A model generated the notes under the pieces. That model was given only the letters and a program-made list of their open reading frames with translations, ran no database searches and was not told where the DNA came from. Shown here one piece after another: positions 11,743-23,751 of a DNA stretch of 64,000 nt. The DNA comes from Hyphochytrium catenoides (Eukaryota > Sar > Hyphochytriomycetes > Hyphochytriales > Hyphochytriaceae), in NCBI GenBank assembly GCA_900088475.1, contig FLMG01004242.1, positions 34,942 through 98,941 on the forward strand, read 5' to 3'. Each line of letters begins with the position of its first letter. Position 1 is the stretch's first letter. The translations under genes were made by a program, and so were the position numbers.

Positions 11743-12063
11743 ATGGTAAGGAAGTGACGGTGAGCCTTATCGGTTGAAGGGTTAAAGGACTGACGAACAA
11801 GTGCAGGCAAAAGGCGCATCATCTAGTCAGGCAGGACAGGCAGGTCGGGGAGCTGCTGCTGCACCCACTTCAGGACCTGCCGCAGCAGCTGCCGCTGGTA
11901 NNNNNNNNNNNNNNNNNNNNNNNNNNNNNNNNNNNNNNNNCTAAAATTCTATACGGATGATGCTCCTGGGCTAAAGATTGGGCCTAACACGGTCCTTGTC
12001 ACAAGCTTGGTGTTCATCGCCTTTGTCGTGCTTCTACACGTTCTTGGCAAACTCCAGAAGTAA
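11743..12063 (+). CDS. Sec61 beta subunit of the ER translocon (interrupted by gap)
   Basis: Exon 1 is just the ATG at 11743-11745, followed at once by GTAAGG. Exon 2 starts at 11807 after GTGCAG and reads [16 protein letters not shown] and an Ala/Pro/Ser-rich stretch, then meets 40 N (11901-11940). After the gap the frame [19 protein letters not shown] continues to [20 protein letters not shown] and TAA. A disordered N-terminus, the [13 protein letters not shown] signature and one C-terminal membrane helix are the hallmarks of Sec61 beta, a tail-anchored subunit of the ER protein channel. With exactly 40 N the two halves differ in frame by one base. The gap length is therefore nominal or the gap hides an intron. 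Confidence 0.9.
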
Positions 12064-13324
12064 CCAGCGGATCAGCACAGGTGATTGAGAATTCAATGGC
12101 TGGGGAAGTACCATTGCCTACTAACTCGCTCCTTGTGGTGCTCAGGACTTACTTGTTAGACGTCCACACTTAGACCCTCCCGTCCGCTTTTCAAGGCGAA
12201 GTTCAGATGCACATCACATTGCCACATGCTAAGGTTATCTGGCAGGGTAGCTAGAGACCGTGGCCCATCACTCAGTATTCTTGCCACAAAGCATTTTCAT
12301 AACACGAGTTCGTGAGCTACCCCAGATGTACTGAGAAAGATGATAATGAATTGACCATTGGGGGGAACTCGCTAACGACGCATTTCTAGAGTGACCATAG
12401 AACAATACCCCTCCCATGCTGTCTTTGGACGTGTTGATTCTCACGTCGAAGTGCTCATCTAAGCTTGGCCAGCTTCTGGTGTCCTTATTATATGTCAAGA
12501 TAGCAAGTACGGGCTCCATTCTCCTTCCTGGTGGTCGTCGGTCGGTCTAGCGCCAAGCACGGTCTAGATCTGTCCCTTAAAGGAGAAAAGGAGTAGCCCT
12601 GGTGGCTGGTACGCACATTAGACAAATTTCTCCAGCTGAGATGTCTCTAAGCTTGCTTTACCTGAGTTGAGGGCTTAAGTTTAAGATGTTGAGATCACAC
12701 AGGGACTAGGTTGTCAAGCAATTTTCTCATCAACAGCGCCTCCGACTGAGGACATAGCCGCCACCTCTAATATGTGTCCAAGATCTCCGACCAGAGGACG
12801 AAGGTGACATCCCTTCGTCAAGGCCGTCAAAAGTGAACATTTGTCAGCGCTATCATGGCTTCACAGAGCTCTTGCTCATGTCTCTTGGCGACCTAGGAGA
12901 ATACATAGGTCCACACAGCCAGATCGCGCCAACTATAGCGCCCCATGACCGCTAACGGTTAGATTAATCTTTGAGTGAATGAGAAAAGCTTTTTGTCTCA
13001 AGTGAAGGAGCAGCGTCTGTGTGAAGGACTCTGTGGAAAGCCCTCACTACATTTCTTTCTCAACGAGAAACGCCAAACAGCTAGTGTCTTTGAAGGCCAC
13101 TAGTAAGTACTAGAAGACTCTCACGGGGCCAGATAGCTTTGCTTTTAAGTCTAGTTCCCCTCCCCGCTATGGTCCGATGGTGCCATGTGTCATGAGAGAC
13201 CACCCCTGAAGGTGCTGTTAACCTGCTTTCTTCATGTGGTTCCGCTGTTAAGGTCCGCCTTTGGGGCCAAGGAGCAGTTCTGCTAACTGACCAGTGGCAC
13301 CCAGGTGGTCTCCCCCACAACAGC
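12064..13324. other. Intergenic, no supported gene
   Basis: A minus-strand open stretch of 83 codons at 12268-12519 (MEPVLAILTYNKDTRSWPSL) shows no recognisable domain and no clear splice partner. Nothing else conserved was seen. Confidence 0.4.
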
Positions 13325-16074
13325 TTGCGGCTCACTCGTTTGGTCTGGAGCCGGGAGAGGCGAACCAAGAAGATGCAGAAAAGAAGCCAATTTGTGACTA
13401 CGTTTCACGTCAAGCACCAACGACCAGTCCACTCAGAACAGGAAGAAGGGGACGAAAGCAGAGAGCGCAAGAAGCTAAAGACAACCTCTACAGCCGAAAA
13501 GTTCTCCGCGCACTTTATAGAGACGTCTACTCCGGCTCACATTCGTCGATATGCCTCCCATTGGAGAGCCTGCACAGTTTGGAATGCTGAGGAGCTTTCG
13601 AGCCTGGCAGTTTTCAGCCATTACAGATTCCATCGTAAGCCTTAGAGCACTGTGTTTGCCTGGCATTGTGAGTTATGGACCCTTCGCTTCTGCCTGAGCG
13701 ACAGGTCCAAAAACAAGTTTCTATGGCCCGTGGCTGCCCTTCTGCACTGGTCCCCACTCGTGTCATTTCTGTGATGCCTGCTGTGGGCGCGTAACCGACT
13801 TAGCTACCCTTGTACTCTCGGACATATACTCTTGGATCTTCATCGCTGACCTCAACTATCGCGTCCACCTCATCTTTATTTTTCCGTATCTGTCCATGGC
13901 TGTTCTTAGTCCATCTCACGCCGTCCTCTTTCTCTTTCCCTTTCTATATAAAGCTATTGATTGTCTCCCTCTTTCTTTTCTTGATTCCTCTTGCTCTGTT
14001 TGTCTGTCGTTGACTGCCCTTCTCAACCTCTTCGTAGGAGTAGAAGTTAGCAGTAAGTCCAAGCATGAGAAAGTTTTCTTTGGGGATATTTTGAAGAAGT
14101 CTGTTGTGCGGTTCGGCTTCGGACATTTTCTAAGTATCTTCGATGCTCAGAATAAAGGGCAACTCCACTGGGCCTCGGACCTAGATTTAGACTTTTACCT
14201 CTGCCAGTGCTCGCTCTTCTCTGCTGAAGAGGAAGGAGGGCAAAGGGCTGCCTATTTGCCAAATTTGATGGCAGATATTGAAATGTCAGTTTGCTGCTTT
14301 AGGTGCTCAGCTCAGCTTTTCTTGCAATTGCACTGATTCCTTATTCCCAAGAATTTCATGAGCGTCGAGAAGCGTGCAGTTCTTGACGACTTCTAGAGCT
14401 AATAGACCCTTCGCCTTTCTGGCCCTATGATGTATGTTGCTTCTAGAAAAGGAATAGCCCTTCTGCCTGCATTGATCTCTCTTTTTTGGACGTTGACGTG
14501 AATGTGTTTTACTCTATCAACTTTTTCCTTAACTAGGATATCTCTTGCCTTTCTTTAATTTATCAGTCCCAAGGAACTTCTTGGAGACCGCAAGCTTCTT
14601 CAGGTTAATCTCTGGATGAATCCAGCCCCAAGCAGGTCTAACCTTCACTATGACGCTTACAACAACCTCCTCACTGTGCTCCGGGGTAAAAAGACGGTGC
14701 GGCTGCATCCGCCATCGGAGACGGCTAACCTCTACGCCTTCCCTGTGTACTCGAAATCTTGCAACCATAGCGGCGTAGATGCATGGGGCACCGAGGAGGA
14801 AAGGCTTGCCCATTGCCCTCGTTTTACCCCATCTAGGTCTTTAGTCTGTGAGGTGTTACCTGGCGGTCAGTCGTTTCTCTCAATTAACAGTAGCATGTTA
14901 GCCCCAGGACATTACCAGACAGCCCCTACGCCTGACAATATCGTCTTCTCTTTTCGTTATCACATTTCTCTCTATTTCGTGTCCCTCGGACGTCCTTTCC
15001 TCTCTCTCTGTCTTTCTCCCTCACTTTTTGTGCTTCTCTGCGTTCCGACTAATAGCTCTGTAACTGCTTTCCATGAGTCTCAGCCTTTTCTGCCAGCTTA
15101 CAGCTCTAACCCTTGCCATCACAGATATTCTTTTTATTCCGGAAGGTTGGTGGCATCAGGTAACAACGATCACCTACAGCAGCTGATCTTCCACTCCATT
15201 TTGTCCCTCTTCAGCACTAAGAGTCCTCTAGGTGGATTCTGATGAGTGCACGATAGCGGTCAACTTCTGGTTTGAAGGCTTGCGTCATAAGGTCGCCGCG
15301 CCAAAGATTTCTCCATATATTCTAAGAGCGGTCATGGAAAGTACTATCAACAAGAAGAAGCAAGAGGAGATCCAAGGGGCAACGGCGAACGCGAAGGCTA
15401 AATGTTCGTAGCATCACGGTTCTGTGCCCTTCTTCTGAGAGTGCCTAACGCTCAACTCTGTCTCGATCTCGCGATGCCGCGATCCGTACCTGTCACTCTT
15501 CCTGGGAACGCAGTTGCAGCCATGGGGAGGTTGTCAAGGTGTGTCTCGGTTCATCGCTATTGAGTAACTATTCTGTATCAGCTTTTGTCATGGACCAAGT
15601 GATTGGTAAATCCTATATTAGCTTCTTATCTTGCCTTCTCGACACTTCTTTTTAGAGGCTGAGCCTGATTACATGCGGTGTATCCGTAGAGAGGACGTCC
15701 TCGAGCATATGGATAAAATTCTTACACCGAAGCAATGGCCAGAGATCCTTCTTGCTCTTCCCTTCAGAGAGCACGTGGCTGTCCTCTTAAGACTAGCTTC
15801 GAGCTGTCCTGACAGGCTAAGAGAAATGTTTGCTGATTGGACTCCTCTCTTTGCTGAGGCACTCTCCGAGATGTGGGAACAAAACGAGAGCTCCAGTTCC
15901 CTCCAGGACGAAATGACAGTGACGAACCCCTCAGGGAAAGACTTCCTTGAACGGATTTTCGGCATCTACAGCGAAGAGGAGCAGAGTGGGATACACCGCG
16001 CAGTGGTACAGAAACGAGAGGCATTCATGAAGGAAATAGCTCAAAAGGTCCTGAAAGAAGTGCTCGGACTTTGA
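13325..16074 (+). CDS. JmjC-domain protein, JMJD7/plant JMJ-like
   Basis: Exons: about 13325-13635, 14039-14284, 14567-14865, 15125-15159, 15232-about 15405, one or more small exons in 15510-15606, and 15656-16074. All joins except those around the small exons keep one frame. Exon 1 ends with TPAHIRRYASHWRACTVW, matching the RPxIIRxAxxHWPAxxKW segment at the start of JMJD7-type proteins. Exon 3 carries VNLWMNPAPSRSNLHYDAYN with the iron-binding H-x-D (HYD) and GKKTVRLHPPSE. Exon 4 has DILFIPEGWWHQ with the distal iron-binding His, then CTIAVNFWFEG. The Fe(II)/2-oxoglutarate site thus looks intact, predicting a hydroxylase or demethylase. The helical C-terminal region ends VLKEVLGL. The first ATG could instead be near 13373. 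Small-exon borders are unresolved. Confidence 0.8.
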
Positions 16075-16201
16075 TTGGGACTAGACAAGGTTATTGCCCC
16101 TGATGCATCCCAAGATTGCTGGACACTTCGTCCCTCGGCTAGAGCTCTGGGGCTGAACAGAAGGGTGACGGAAGAGAAAGAGAAGAGACTCGAGGAGGAA
16201 A

Positions 16202-17077
16202 TTATCGGCCGCAATGCGGGCACCAGCTCTGGACGGGCTCTAGCTGTCTCTTGAGACTATGCTCAAGTTGCTTCAATGCTTTCACCTTTTCACTCCATTC
16301 CAGAACAGCTTGATAGTTTTTCTCTTTCTTGGCCCTCTCCTTCATATTCCCGGACGTGTTTATTTGAGTGCGGAGTTCCGCTAGCTGCTCCTTTTTCTTC
16401 TCTCTGCCACCCTCGGTAGACAAAGATGCGGACGTATTCTGCACTCTGTATGATCGAAGACACTGACCACAAAGTCCATACAGAGAGAAGAGAGATATAG
16501 CTTCATCCCTGTTCTGGACACCAAGAAGCTTGCACTGTTCTTTCACTTTGTTGCTTGGCACCTTTACTTGCTCAAGAGAGTATAGACTCTTCTTTCTAAT
16601 GTCCTCTATTGCTTCGTGGTTTGGTTCCAAAGACTTCGGCCGTTCTCCATCTTCTTTCCCTATGTTAGCCTCGTCTTTCGTTGGTCCATCGCGTTCTGCC
16701 TCTTGCCGATGGAGGAGAAGCAGAGTAAGATGTTGGTTAAGAATGTCTATACTTGTGACAATAGCCCAAGGGAAGGTGGATGTTTTCAGGCCGCCGTTCC
16801 GGCTGGCGGACGCGGATAGTGGGGCAGCATATTCCATAAGGGTTCCTAAGCTAATAGGGGAGCTCTTGGAGTCTTCGAGAAAGAGCCAGTCCGGAGTGCG
16901 AGGTCGCTTGCAGGTTGAACAAAGTGCTGTCCACGAGGTGGCAGCAGGTCCATTCTTCCTTCCACAAAGATAACAGATCCACCAGTCCTCGGCTTTCTCC
17001 TTGCCAGGCAATATCCCCAAACTGGTGGAAGATGCTAAGAGGTAACTCGATAACGGACCTGAAAGAACTCTGGCCAT
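16202..17077 (-). CDS. RanBP2-type zinc-finger protein of unknown function
   Basis: A single-exon frame of 291 codons from ATG at 17077 to a stop at 16202-16204. Residues about 30-55 contain WWICYLCGRKNGPAATSW followed by CSTC, matching W-x-C-x2-C-x3-N-x(n)-C-x2-C of RanBP2-type zinc fingers, which bind single-stranded RNA or ubiquitin. The central part has a short low-complexity linker. A Lys/Glu-rich, probably coiled-coil segment follows (KERAKKEKNYQAVLEWSEKV). A second pair of CxxC motifs sits in the C-terminal half: CGQC (about residue 205) and CPHC at the very end (SWCPHCGR). These could together bind a second zinc. The gene ends 127 bases from the convergent JmjC gene. No specific family was recognised. 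Confidence 0.65.
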   Translation of the reverse strand: MARVLSGPLSSYLLASSTSLGILPGKEKAEDWWICYLCGRKNGPAATSWTALCSTCKRPRTPDWLFLEDSKSSPISLGTLMEYAAPLSASASRNGGLKTSTFPWAIVTSIDILNQHLTLLLLHRQEAERDGPTKDEANIGKEDGERPKSLEPNHEAIEDIRKKSLYSLEQVKVPSNKVKEQCKLLGVQNRDEAISLFSLYGLCGQCLRSYRVQNTSASLSTEGGREKKKEQLAELRTQINTSGNMKERAKKEKNYQAVLEWSEKVKALKQLEHSLKRQLEPVQSWCPHCGR

Positions 17078-20000
17078 AGCGTTGCAATGGTGGTCTCATA
17101 GAGACCCAGCTCAAGATAATTTGCGCTGCATACACTCTAAGTGCTGCTTTGTCGACGACAGAGCTGAAAAGAGACGAATCGAAGAAACGATCGACGACGG
17201 CTCCGGACTCTGTTACAATGAATTGTCTTCTGATTGATGACGACTATACTGGCTACATGCACAGACCTAGGCGCCTCGACTGCTTGGACAGACTAGTAGT
17301 ATCGAACCTCAGCTCTGACGATAGAAGAATGAGCAGACTGCCAACAGCGGATCTGCTAAATGATTGTATGGGCAGACGAGGCCCTCGCCATTCCCCTGCA
17401 TGGTGGTGGTGCCGCTGCGTTCGAGTTCAGCGTCAACAACAAGGTGATGATGCTTGAGCTTTGGGTCTGCGGCAACCCAATGTGGCCGTTAGCGGTCTCA
17501 CTTCCGTTACTACCTGTACCCTTCTGGCTATAGCCCTAAAAAACCTTATCGTTAGTACTTGTACTGTTTCGTCGTCATGACTGAAAAAAATTAGGTCTTT
17601 ATGGTGACGGACGTAGGGAAAGAGGGCAATAGTAGTTGTTCTTAGGCGTAGCCGCACTTGCCTTATGCTTCTATCTCCGAGAGTTGCAGGTTGGATGAGG
17701 GATCTTTCCTCCTCCAGCTGTACTATGGTATAATTGCACGTCGTAGTGAGAATGGTAGTAGAGGAAGACGAAGATGATTATTCCTCTTCTTCTTGGCAAT
17801 CAGGACGACGATGCGACAACATGGAGCAGCGACGACGACGTGGACGCGTACTTTGCATTGTTCTAGAGAGCGTTAGGGACCGATAATGGTAGAGACCTAC
17901 GAGACAACATGCAGTGGTGGTAGGCGCTAAACGTTGGCTAGAATCGTCCTCCGTCATCATGCTGCAATGATGGGCCCTACTGTACCTTCTACTCGTATTA
18001 TGCTTTGTTGTTGGACGTCTAACACCACTGTACCGTGAAGGAGGATTGCGTGAGAAAAGCGGATTGACTTGAGCGTGGGAGACGTCGTGAAGCTTCAATT
18101 TGCCGGGAGCGAGCCACCAGCAGCAGGAGGAGACTTGAAGACTGCAAAAGAATTTGTGGACTACATTCAGAACCACAAAAATGCCGGAAAGTCATCAGTT
18201 GTGCGACCCAGTAGGCGGCAACAACAACCACGCCCTTTGGTGGGAACTTTTTCCCTCCTTTATCGCAGCGAATAATAGATGCCTTCAATAATAAGTGTTA
18301 CACTAGCAACAGCTTACCCGCCTCTTGTTTGGGCTATCTCCTGTTGCTGCGCCTCATCTTTTTCTTTCTCTCTCTAACATTAGTGATGCTGTCGGGCGTT
18401 TTCCTTTCTCTTGCTGCCTGTGATCTTCGTTGACAAGAGAGCAGACACCACCTGGAATGATTAAATGATAACAAATGATCGCGCTACTATTTCTTCTCGA
18501 TATATCGGAAGCTTTGATTCTTTATTATCTATAACTGCCGTTCTAGTCAAAGCAAGGGACATCGTTGTTGTTGCCTCTCATCTGGTGGGGCAATGCCGGC
18601 CGCCGCCGTCAGTGATTTTGGCAATGCCGCCGTCGCTCAGTGATATCTTATGAGTCTCCGGTCCAGGTGACGGTGACGAATAAGCTCTTCTTCTATAAAT
18701 GACCTTAAAGGAGGTATCGCCACGCCTCTAAACGCCGCAGAAACTCTATGTAACCATCATTCATCATTCTTCTTTATTAGCTCCAGGGAGACGAATGATG
18801 GTGGCTGAACGGAACAAAGCGTCTTCGGGCCGGTGCACAGATTGACAAGCGGCATAGCCTGCCATAAAAGGCGGAGACTGATGCACGTCGTTCAGCCACA
18901 AAACTCCTTCTAATAATGCCAGTCTCCCCACCAACAATGTCCGCAGCTATATAAAAATAGTTCAATAAATCTGCCTCTGTAGGAAGAGCGAGGAGGTCTC
19001 TCGAACTACCTGTGGACCTCGGTAGTCCTACCATATCACATCTGAAGGAAAGGCTACTCGCTCAATCCTGATACGATGGTGGAGAGGGACTTGCTGCCTT
19101 CTCTGAGCAGCAGTATCTGTAGAGGGCGTTCCACACACGCGAAGTCGTCTATCTTAGACATCAACTTTCTGGAGCCCTATCTCTTTCTATCGCTTGTTCC
19201 ACCGTTCTTCTTTACAATGACATCGTCCCTCCCTCTCTTTCTTGCTCTCCTGTTTATGCTGATCATTCGTTCTTTAGTGGCGTACAGTCTGGACGGAGAC
19301 GGTACAGAACTGTAAGTGTGCCTCATAGTCCGGAGTAGTAGTATTTTATAAAGTGTTTATGCGGAAGATGGTAACGGGGTAATTTGTAGATAGTATTAAC
19401 CATTATTACTACTACTCTTTCACGCACTCTCCCCGACCCTTCCACCAAAGCCTCTATAGTCTCCGAGCGATATTATGGAAATGTAGTGTTAGAGTATGAC
19501 CGGCTCAGCCCTCACCACCAAACACAAATAGCTCAGTCATCATACGTAGTCGAACGAATGGAACCGGGCAGGAGACAGGCGTCAGAAAGCTTTCCCAGTC
19601 TGGGCTTGAAGAGCTTCTGGGCAACGACATTATAGAAGAGGCACGCGTCACTGCCAACAGTTGGTGGTGGTCGCCCCAATCGGTGGTGTTTATGAGCTTG
19701 AATAATGACTTGGTTCTGTCCCCTCTTCTAACACCCTTGCACTAACTCCAGCAGGTTGCTACAACGGTGTACGCAAGAGCCTGCTACTACCTTCAACTAC
19801 TCAGAGGAGTATCAATTTTGTGTGATACAAGAGCTGGTGCATGGTTCCTCCTCTTCTAAGTACAACATTTACCTTACCTACGAGGTCTACATCACAAGCC
19901 CCTCGATGCCTTGTGGTCTCGTGGTGGTGTTGACTAGAGGAGGACGGAGGGGCCGTCGTACCAGTACCGTAGTAGGATAGAAGATTCGATCGATACGGAG

Positions 20001-21686
20001 ATTCGAGACGGCTGCATAAAGAATAACCGGCCTAAAAATAATAAGCTTATTACTGATCGGAGTACGAGTACTATGTCTTTACACAGTAGGAACTAGTACA
20101 GTAGGTGTACTAGCGCAGCCTCGGACTGCGCATGAGTGAAGCCCTGGTACAAGTGAGACGGCAGTGTATCACCGTTGACCGTTGCCGTACGTGCTATTGC
20201 TGCCCGTATTTTTTTTTATTGAATGAGAGGCGGTCCACGGTCGACGGTCCTTGAACGATCCACCATCCACCGCTTTTCCAAGCTTGTTCTCTTCCTCTTC
20301 CTTATCGCAAAACGGTAGTACAGGTTACATGCCTGTGTTAGTACTCGTATACCGTGATTTATGTTGGTTTTCAACGAACTCTCTCTACGAGGCATAGGGG
20401 ATACTCTTTCTCTGGCTCATCCAACCACAATAAGTTGACAGCTGCATAAGAGACAGAGAGACCCTGCCTTTCCCTTTTTGGTCCTCCTCCCCGCTGTTCC
20501 ATGTCTCATGTCATTCAGTGGTAGTGTCGTTCCATTCTTTCTTTTCGGCACTCTGTCTGAATGTCTACCACATAACTTCAAGAGATAACTACCAAGAGCT
20601 GCACCTCGTGGCTCTTTGGAGTATGGCGGCTGCCCTACCCACCCCTGGATGTTTCTCTTCATTCCTGTTGAGACAGGCCAAAGAACTATCAATAAAGAGT
20701 GGGAGACAGAGGAAGAGTCCTTTATGAATGTGAGAATGTGAGAACACAGCTTACAAACAGGGATGTGGTGCGATGGGTGGGAATATACGTTTCACCAGTT
20801 CGTTAACTCTTTCGAACTCTTTCATAGCCTTTCAGATACTGTACTACCGACCGTAATGAGTTACGAGGTCGGTCACACGGCCCAAAACCTGTCTGAAATC
20901 GTAAATTCTCGAAAACCTTTTGTGGCCGACAAGGTGGAGTGAGGGGCATTCCCAATGAACAGATTCATAATCTACCATATTGTAGATCGCATGATACGGA
21001 ATAAAGATGTGCATATTTCTCTTTCTGCGCCTCATTGTTCCCTTTTTGTTGCGATGAAGAGGAAAAAGAACAGGCATCGAGCAGAACATTACCGCAGGGA
21101 TGGCGAAAATGCGATACAAAGGCTGGCGCAAAAGCACGGCTTTCCAGAAAAGCTGATCTCACTCGCTTTTGACGGAGATTCTGGGCACTTCAGACGAGGA
21201 AATCTAGAGATTTTGGTGGTTGTCTGCTGAACATTGCTGAATCTAGTCTCAAGTCGTTTCTCGCCGCAGCATCTGGAAGGATCACCGTCTGTCTTGTTTT
21301 CTGTACCTGTTGAGGCTTTGCCATTGGCTAAAACGCTTAAATCGAAAGTAGAGGGCAGAAAGCTAGGTCAGGCACCGTGCGTCTCTCCTACGGTGAATGT
21401 GCATCTACCGGAGATCGAAGGAAAGTAGTGTTTTATCGCTGTCCCATTTGAATTTTGCAAAGTCTGGGCGGATTAGAAGACCTTAATCAGCAAGCTGGGA
21501 GAGGTGCTGGGACTGACATAACCGAACGGTCTTACGTAAGAGTATCGAGGCGAGAGTACCTGTCATTATTCCTGTTAAACTGCTTCGAGGATGAAAGAGA
21601 GTCCCCATTCTGACGGATCAGCGCACATTGCATTACCCGAGGACTAAGACATACATCGCACCGAGTACGAGCTTGTGGGCTGGCCA
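17078..21686. other. Gene-poor stretch of about 4.6 kb
   Basis: Only short open stretches are present and none has a recognisable domain or a convincing splice pattern. The sequence is rich in short GTAGTA, ACGACG and CTCGTA-like words. Two stretches deserve note. One at 18069-18200 (+) reads VGDVVKLQFAGSEPP and then KTAKEFVDYIQNHKNAGK and could be an isolated or decayed exon. The other, at 21060-21230 (+), contains AIQRLAQKHGFPEKLISLAF. Neither could be tied to a gene. Confidence 0.4.
18069..18275 (+). CDS. Possible orphan exon, unassigned
   Basis: An open stretch of 68 codons, MSVGDVVKLQFAGSEPPAAG onward, with an amphipathic segment EFVDYIQNHKNAGK. The amino-acid make-up looks more protein-like than its surroundings. 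No flanking exon, domain or conserved motif was identified, so it may be chance. Confidence 0.2.
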   Translation: MSVGDVVKLQFAGSEPPAAGGDLKTAKEFVDYIQNHKNAGKSSVVRPSRRQQQPRPLVGTFSLLYRSE

Positions 21687-23021
21687 ATGGCTCTTCCACG
21701 TGGTGGTTCGATGGAGGGCACTATGCAGTCAGAAACCAATGCCCAAGTAGTTGAATTTCGGCATCGTTGGAAGATAACCAACTTTGCCTGGCTCGACAGT
21801 GAGCCTTCCACAGCTACGAGGAGTCCGCCGTTCCGTAGTGCCGGTAAGCAGTAGCGCTTTATCAGTTGATGCCAGGCTTCTCTGGGCTGCTGCTCTTGTT
21901 GGTCCTTCATGGCACTGCGTGTCACCGTCTTCATTGCTAACCTAATAACTGTCCTCGGGCCCCTCCTTCCCTTCTCTACAGGCCATGAATGGCAGCTACA
22001 TGTTTATCCCAATGGAATGCGGGCGGAAGACAAGGGCTTCGTCGGCATCTTTTTGGCCAGCGTGTCCTGTCATGAACACGATGGCTTACGTGCACGTTTC
22101 AAGTCCACAATTCTTAATAAGTGTCCGGAGCTGAACTTCGAGAGAGAGGACAAGCTTATCAAGTGTTATGGTATGCCTTTGAAGAATTGGCTCCTCATCT
22201 GTAGCCAAAAGAGTTAACCTCCCTACTTCCGATTTACAGGAACTTGGGGTTGGAATCGCTTTGTTGATCGCGAGCGGTTGCTTAAGACGGAAAATGGCTA
22301 TGTAACCAACGACACCGTGACTATTGAGGTGGTGGTCTGGGTACGGTCGGGCATCGTTTCCACAACCCACCCCATAGAAACACCCCTTTTGGTTATAAGT
22401 CCGCCGACAATTGCAGCGGAAATGGGAGAGCTACTTCGCTCTGCTGATCACAGTGACATGACCATCAGTTGCGCGGGAGAGGAGATCCCGGTCCATAAGT
22501 GCATTTTGGCATTGCGATCCAAGGTTTTCCGGGCTATGCTGACTCACAACATGCAAGAAAATAGGGACAATACGCTGATTATATCAGACACAGATCCAGA
22601 TGTCCTGAAGGAGCTTGTCAGCTTCATCTACACAGATGAGTGCAGCCCTGAAGTGGTGGAAAAGTGTGGGGTGGAGCTGATGAAGATGGCAGACAAATAT
22701 GAGTTGGCCAGACTTCGTACCATTTGCGAGCATCACCTCAGCAAGAGCCTTACAGTTGAAAATGTGGTCGACAGGCTTACACAGGCGGATATGTGTCAAG
22801 CGGCAGGGCTGAAGGCAAAGTGCGTGGCGTTTTTATGCTCAAATTTGGCTGAAGTCTCGGACACAGAACAGTATAAGAATCTTTGCCAGATGCGGCCAGA
22901 CCTATTGGTTGACGTAGTCGACTACCAGGCACAAAGGGCCATACAAACATCTACAGTAGCACCCAATCAGACCACCCAACGGAAGCGGAGACGGGCTGAA
23001 TCGGGTCAGCCGAGTAGTTGA
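21687..23021 (+). CDS. MATH-BTB protein, SPOP-like CUL3 substrate adaptor
   Basis: Three exons (21687-21843, 21982-22170, 22240-23021) splice in frame to 375 residues, almost the length of human SPOP. The MATH domain is visible as FRHRWKITNFAWL, GHEWQLHVYPNG, GFVGIFLASVS and TWGWNRFVDRERLL with NDTVTIEVVVWV. The BTB domain follows as HSDMTISCAGEEIPVHKCIL, SKVFRAMLTHNMQEN and LKELVSFIYTDE, then a BACK-like helical part. The C-terminus has KRRRAESGQPSS, resembling a nuclear localisation signal, as in SPOP. In this family the MATH domain binds substrate degrons and the BTB domain binds CUL3, directing ubiquitination. The start at 21687 is the most upstream ATG that keeps the MATH frame; a second ATG lies at codon 9. 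Confidence 0.92.
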
Positions 23022-23751
23022 GGCCATCATCATGACCCTGGGTGGCTCAAGAGGACGGTTGATCCCATGCTGAGTCGGCGGTCTAGGGCACTCTCGGGAT
23101 GCCACTAAGTTTGTCTCTTGTCTCTCTGTAATGGGGTGTAAGCTGACAGTCAGGCCATCAATCGCTCCTATACCGTTGCATGCCGACCCCGTGCGACAAT
23201 TCCACATTCATTTATCTATTTTCCCTACCTAATAACTATTCGCCTTCACCTGTTGCTAATGACATAGTCGTTGGTGCAACCAGTGGAGCGGCAGGGCTTT
23301 GTGCTTTAGATAATCCAAAATGAACCCTTAGATCTCACCATCCGTCGTGATGGCACTGGTTCCCATAGTTCTGCCCTTCCCTCAGAGCACTGGTCTGCGC
23401 AGTTTCCGTCCTCTTGATCCTCGCTTCTTTAGAAAGACTCTCTCACCATCAGTGGATAGCTGTTATGAGCTCCGCCTCAATTGATATCTTCTCGGAACAT
23501 TGCCTTTGGCAGCGTTCCATACTCAAATCTATCAATCCGTCCACCAGTCCTCAGGTCTGACACGCTAAGAAAGGGACCATCTCAGCCACAGCTATTCACT
23601 CAACTGTCGCCATTAATGATATGCTACCTGGACCTCGTTCTCTTATGAACATCTAGAAAGCGCTAGATCTGAGAGATATCTTCATATAGTTTCCTAATAC
23701 TATTACTCTACTCATCTCCACGCTTAACCCTGCACCGCTCTCAGTGCTTCT
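23022..23751. other. Intergenic, convergent ends of MATH-BTB and dynein genes
   Basis: About 730 bases with no recognisable gene, repeat or RNA. Presumably 3' untranslated sequence of both genes. Confidence 0.45.
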
